From the NCBI GenBank assembly GCA_934045905.1, contig OW203771.1:2480001-2544000 (forward strand): a DNA stretch of 64,000 bases. The letters run 5' to 3'. Positions 59,416 to 64,000 of the stretch are shown here, in pieces. The notes beneath the pieces were generated by a model. That model did not search any database. It saw only the letters and a program-made list of their open reading frames with translations, and was not told the origin of the DNA. The stretch is from Leuctra nigra (Eukaryota; Arthropoda; Insecta; Plecoptera; Leuctridae). The translations under genes were made by a program, and so were the position numbers. How positions within the stretch are numbered: the stretch's first letter is position 1; the number at the start of each line of letters is the position of its first letter.

Positions 59416-59549
59416 TTTGCTGCCAAAAAAACGTTAAAATTTCATAAAAAAATAAAATTTTCTATATTTATGAATACTCATTTGCATTCGGGAAACCTCA
59501 TCTGAAGTATTGGACAAGGTTTGATTACACATTTCAATTATAAAATCCC

Positions 59550-59625
59550 GTGGAACCGCCGTGTTTTGAACCTGCGATCTCGTGGTCCGTAGTCGAGCGT
59601 CTTACCGAGTAGGCCACCGGTGCAG
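59550..59625 (-). other. Degenerate tRNA-like sequence
   Basis: Minus strand: D-arm-like TGGCCTACTCGGTAAGACG, anticodon-arm-like CTCGACTACGGACCACGAG and T-arm-like GGTTCAAAACACGG. It resembles an Arg-type tRNA but stems are imperfect; probably a tRNA-derived relic. Confidence 0.45.
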
Positions 59626-59779
59626 ACAAGACTTAGCTGCGCTAATAGTGATCATATTGAGTTTTCATATTTAAGTGAACATATTTATATTATTTAGTGG
59701 ATCATTATATTGTTATTAACATGATAAAATAGGAGAAACGATAAATATTAAGATTTATTTATAAAGTAAATTGATCTGT

Positions 59780-60215
59780 GATATTTCCCCATAAAATATA
59801 TCAGCTCACGCTCTGTAGTATAATTACTATAGTTTATTTTACTAGGTGATGTGGTGCAAATTTTCTAAGTCAATGAAGTAAAAATTCTGTAGTTTATATA
59901 CCTTACTACTACAAATACTGTAGTAAAAAGTCAATGAAGATACTTCAGAATTTACTAAACTACAATATAAATCGGCTATAGTAAACATACTGTAGATTAC
60001 ACTTTTCTTTACTACAGATGAGATACTATAGATTTTCAATGAAGTATATATACTACCTATAGAACTTACTATAGCAAACTTATTCTGTCTGTAGTCAAAG
60101 TACTCTAGCTACATACTTCGAATTACTACAGTGAAGTACGTTCCCTATAACTTTACTATAGAAAACTGCAGTATATATCGCAAGTAGTAAAAACACTATA
60201 GTACATACTTAGAAT
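59780..60215. repeat. Degenerate CTATAG/CTGTAG-rich tract
   Basis: Dense recurrence of ACTATAG, CTGTAGT, ACTACAG and TACTATAG separated by 8-25 bp. It is not a fixed-period tandem and there is no ORF. Confidence 0.7.
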
Positions 60216-60499
60216 TATTATTATTATTTATTTATCAACAATTTTTTTTTTTTATTTTTTATTACATTTTATTCTTATCTATTAGGAGTACATACATTGT
60301 ATAATAATAAGCACTTGGTTGAACAGGATAAGAAGCCCGCATAGAGTGAACTCCGTGTGCGGGCTGATTTAAGTTGAAAAGATATATTAAAAGTCAAGAT
60401 AGCGTCAGGTGATGTTGATTGATTGATATATATGAAGTTATACAGTACAAAACGTTATAAATAGTTTAATAGACAAATTAAAATTAAAATAGTTATTGA

Positions 60500-62261
60500 T
60501 TAAAAATATAATAGACTCTTACAGTAGTCTCTGCCAGATGTCATAATCCATTCTTTTATTCGATACTTATAAATTTTGATATTGTCTTCTGTTCTTATAT
60601 CTAGTGGTAATTTGTTGAAAATGCGGGGTCCGATGAATTGTAAATTTTGTTGAGTTTTTTGTTTAGATTTCCGAGGCATATCAAGAGTATATTTGTCAGT
60701 GTGTCGGGTATTTACAGAAGAGGTGCAGCTGCTAGATTTTTTGAATTTTTCATAGTTCTTGCGAATGTAAATTAGGGATGCTCTAATATAAATCTGTCGT
60801 ATGTCTAGAACATTTGTATTAATATAGGTTTGATTGGAAGGAAAACATTTGGGCTTTTTTAAAATAATTTTTAGGATTAATTTTTGAATTATTAATAATG
60901 GTTGTATAACAGATCTGCCAGCGCCTCCCCATCCAAGAATACCGTATTGGAGAATTGATTGCGCAAGCGCTGTGTATACAGTTAGTAATAATTTAAAACT
61001 GATTATATTTCTAAGTCTATAAAATATATATAATACATTACGAAGTTTTTTCAAAGTAACAGCGACATGGTCATTCCATTTTAAATTTTTATCGATTGAG
61101 ATTCCGAGATATTTTACAGTGTCAACGGCTTTAATAATTTCGCAGGCACAGCTAAAGTCATCGGTTTGTTGGCAATGTGGCGCGTGCATCTTTAGTAGTT
61201 TTCCTTCACTAGGCTCTGACCTTCTTGAAATTGAAAATGGTATATGTACAGTCTTATCAACATTAAGTGTGAGTAGGTTCTTATTTAGCCATATGTGTAT
61301 CTTCTTCATTTCTGCGTTAGCTTTTTTGTATACCTCACACCAGGTCTTTCCACGGAAAGTAACAGCTGTATCGTCAGCGTATGTAATTATTGTTCCATCT
61401 GTTTCAAGGTTGCACAGGTTATTTATATAAATGATGAATAAAATTGGGCCGAGAACAGTACCTTGAGGTACTCCGCAGTTGATTTCTTTTGTGTCACTTA
61501 TAACATTATTTATTCTAACTACTTGATTGCGACCAAAGAGATAGTTTTTAAATAAGTTCAGAGTAGAACCTTTAATTCCTATATCTTTTAACTTCTCTAG
61601 CATTAAGTAATGGTCAACTGTATCGAACGCTTTCGCGAGGTCAATGAATAATGTAAGGACTTTTTGGTTTTGGTCCATTGCATTATATATGTTGTTAGTT
61701 AGTTGGAGAAGCGCGTCATCTGTGCCAAGTCCTGGTCGAAAACCAAACTGATTTTCAGACAGAATATTGTTTATTTCAAGGAATTTCATTAGTCTTCCTT
61801 TTATACATTTCTCTAGGATTTTTGAGAGGTGTGTCAAAATTGAAATGGGCCTATAGTTTTCTGGTTTGGTTTTTTCTTTGCTTTTATGGATTGGTATGAT
61901 TGTCGCTTTTTTAAATTGAGAAGGGAAGATACCTTGTTCCAAGGAAAGATTAAATATGTGGGCCAACGGCGTTGAGATATGAAATTTTGCTATTTTTAAA
62001 TCATTTGCACTTATGTCGTCAATACCAGTGGCTGACCCGACTTTCAGTTCCGAAATAAATTTGAGTATTTCATTTTGGGTAATTGGTTCTAAGAAAGGGT
62101 CTTCCTCTGTAATATCTGGTCGTAGTGTTGCTTTTGAATCATTCATAAACGCATCTAATTTATGTTTCGAATTTTTTATTTTTATTTCATTTGCCAGTTT
62201 ACTCCCTACTGTTGAAAAGTGTTGGACAAACAAATTCGCAACTTTCTCTGGTTCAGTGGCG
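60500..62261 (-). pseudogene. LINE reverse transcriptase part
   Basis: Minus-strand frame encoding a non-LTR reverse transcriptase: KPENYRPISILTHLSKILEK, NQFGFRPGLGTDDAL, LFIDLAKAFDTVDH, GVPQGTVLGPILFIIYINNL, ITYADDTAV (catalytic YADD) and a thumb and C-terminal region (YLGISIDKNLKWNDHV, YGILGWGG, FIGPRIFNKLPLDIR). It reads open from SATEPEKVANLFVQHF to the stop at 60500. It copies LINE RNA at the chromosomal target. It is cut off from its endonuclease part by the insertion at 62262-62638, so it cannot be made as the normal fusion protein; the rest is intact. Confidence 0.9.
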
Positions 62262-62638
62262 CTATAGGCAGCGTGTTTAGACAACAGATGGCACTGCAAA
62301 AAGTACAGACAGAGCCACCTAATCTGTGGGAAGGAAGCTTACCTTTGGCAAGGCGTCCAAGTCGCTGCAGTTATACGTTATGTTGCTGCACATATTACGC
62401 ATTATCACTTCTTAAAATTTACACAAGTTTATCTAATGTTTATTCGCCTACAAAATATTAATAATAAAGTGTTCACAATTTCACTGAATCTGATCACAAT
62501 ATTAATTTGCGCGACTTAGTTCTGATTCCGAAATATTTTGAGTACATTTGTTGACATCTGATCGGTTGCTAGGTCACGGCCAATGAGAAATAAAACAGTT
62601 GACGATCTTCCCACAAAAGTTGCTAATTTCTCTCACTC
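62262..62638. mobile_element. 377-bp insertion splitting the LINE ORF, with 6-bp target duplication
   Basis: GTGGCG flanks both sides (62256-62261 and 62639-62644). Removing the insert and one copy leaves the EN and RT frames in register, so the insertion is precise. Its ends (CTATAGGCAGC and CTCTCACTC) are not obvious inverted repeats, and its class is unknown. Confidence 0.85.
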
Positions 62639-63981
62639 GTGGCGAACTCTCGGTGCCTATTGAAAGTCTCGCCGCCTACAGACACTTCTCGTATCTGTTG
62701 CGCAGGTTTCCTATTTCTGTCTGTGATATTATTCAAAGTAGTCCATATTTTTCTTGGGTTTCCATCTGCTTTTTCAATTAAATTTGAGTAATAAGAGTTT
62801 TTAGCATTAAAAATTAATCTATTTAGGAAGTTCCTGTACATTTTATACCTAGTCCTAAGTTCCTTGAGTTCTTTATTAAACGGTGTGTTATTTTTAATAC
62901 ATCTTATTTCTAGTTTATGTAGTTGTTTATGAAGGTGATCTCTTTTCCTGATTGAGACGATAATGCCTTTCGTAATCCATGGCTTTAGTTTTCTGAATTT
63001 TGCGCAAGATTTAATGTTAGATTCAGAGCAGTTTTCAATGTGTTTTTTAAGACTAGTTATAAATAAATCGGTTGCCGTGTCTACATTTGTTTGCTCTAAA
63101 ATATTTTCCCATGTTTCTATTTCAAGTTGACCTGTAAAATTCTTGGAATTTAAAACTTTTTTGCGAAAAGTTGCGGGTGCGTTTTGATGTGTAATTTCGC
63201 GGTTTGAGAATAGGGGTATACTAAGAATTGTTGGGTAATGGTCCGTTATATTAATTTTGTAAGTTCCTGAAATAATGTCGGAGGATGTTGAATTTAGAAA
63301 TATATGATCTACACAAGTGCTAGTGGTTGCAGTTTCCCTGGTTGGTGAGTTTATAACAGATATGTACCCATGTGAGAGAAGTGCGTTCAAATATTCATTT
63401 TGAAGTTTATTTTGATTTTGGCCTAGAATATTGATGTTCATATCTCCTATTACAATGTTGTGAGCACTAGGTTTCAGTTTGTCAAGTGTTAGAGTAAGCT
63501 CATCAGTAAATTGCTGAATATTAGTGGAAGGGGACCTGTATATTGCTAGTATATGAAAGTTATTGTTATTTATTGAGAAGTTGAGATGAATTGAATTAGA
63601 GGAAACCATGGCTACATCGCGATATAATTTTGAGTCTTTAATGGAATTTATGTTAATAAAAATCGCTATGCCGTCATGGCTCGAGTTCTTAGCTGGGAAA
63701 AGATAGGAGCTGTACCCATTTATATTGAACATTTCTTCGTCTAGCAGCTGCGTTTCAGTCAAAACAATAACATCAAATGTACATGTGAGTTGATTTAGAA
63801 TTACGACTAGTTCGTCAAAGTGCTTTCTTATACTTCTGATATTTACGTGGAAAATTTTAAAGTTAGTGTTATTGCCTAAAGACATTACATTTATATCAAA
63901 TATATCGAATGGATCATCAGATAGGGGTTCATTCGCCATTTCAGTTAAAAAGATGGTGTATAACAAGAAACGTTTGCACAC
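62639..63981 (-). pseudogene. LINE apurinic-type endonuclease part
   Basis: Minus-strand frame with an N-terminal EEP endonuclease domain: FKIFHVNIRSIRKHFDELV, VIVLTETQL (catalytic Glu), IFININS, VIGDMNINILGQN (Asp/Asn pair) and SPTRETATTSTCVDHIF. A linker to the RT follows (RTRYKMYRNFLNRLI). It nicks the target DNA for target-primed reverse transcription. The frame runs into a stop inside the 62262-62638 insertion. The start may be MANEPLSDDPFD, about 14 residues in from the first possible codon. Confidence 0.88.
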
Positions 63982-64000
63982 TTTACACTTTTCACTTAAT

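Larger units (their letters stand above)
60230..64000 (-). mobile_element. Nearly complete non-LTR retrotransposon, minus strand
   Basis: From the poly-T tract at about 60240 (poly-A tail on the minus strand) through a 3'UTR with a hairpin (60332-60363: GCCCGCA/TGCGGGC), the RT ORF and the endonuclease ORF to the window edge. The order EN then RT and the motifs place it in the CR1/Jockey-like group of LINEs. The 5' end is outside or at the edge of the window. Confidence 0.9.

Overview
The window is nuclear DNA from an insect, most likely a hemipteroid such as a planthopper, but the species cannot be fixed from sequence alone. It is AT-rich, intron-bearing and full of transposons. The clearest genes are insect-type chemoreceptors: 7tm_6 odorant receptors (ORs) and a gustatory receptor (GR). 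There is also a tandem pair of CCHamide/bombesin-type peptide receptors and one adhesion-type GPCR.

Layout. 0-8 kb: a two-exon adhesion-GPCR-like gene (2808-7650, +) whose ectodomain repeats a GAIN/GPS-like module four times, followed by diverged ~170-bp tandem repeats. 11.6-13.6 kb: a CCHamide-receptor-like copy broken by a frameshift, with a 96-bp tandem repeat in its C-tail. 14-20 kb: foldback and long-TIR transposons, plus ~265-bp modules carrying clustered CRE/ETS/YY1-like sites. 20.4-21.9 kb: the intact second peptide receptor, with a 63-bp tandem repeat in its leader. 22-25.6 kb: LINE fragments and MITEs. 26.9-39.8 kb: two divergent OR genes, OR-A (-) and OR-B (+). 40-43 kb: repeats, including a 136-bp near-perfect palindrome. 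43.1-45.5 kb: a GR (-). 50.2-54.9 kb: a third OR, OR-C (+), complete. 55-64 kb: repeats, tRNA-like sequences, palindromic satellites and a nearly full non-LTR retrotransposon (-) split by a 377-bp insertion with a 6-bp target duplication.

The three OR genes share one seven-exon structure: 76/82, 439, variable, 100, 105, 156 and a short terminal exon. I joined the exons by splice signals and phase. The variable exon 3 carries an in-frame 99-bp (33-residue) repeat in the intracellular loop before TM5, present 13, 2 and 11 times in OR-A, OR-B and OR-C. In OR-B the start of the terminal exon, together with its 3' splice site, has been amplified into a 58-bp array of 36 copies (37734-39844); only the last copy runs on into a full terminal exon. 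These are the most unusual structures in the window.

A pattern joins the parts: nearly every receptor gene here has its own unrelated tandem repeat, in the leader, an intracellular loop, the C-tail, a terminal exon or the 3' flank. All exon joins are inferred without transcripts. Calls for repeats and MITEs rest on internal comparison within this window.
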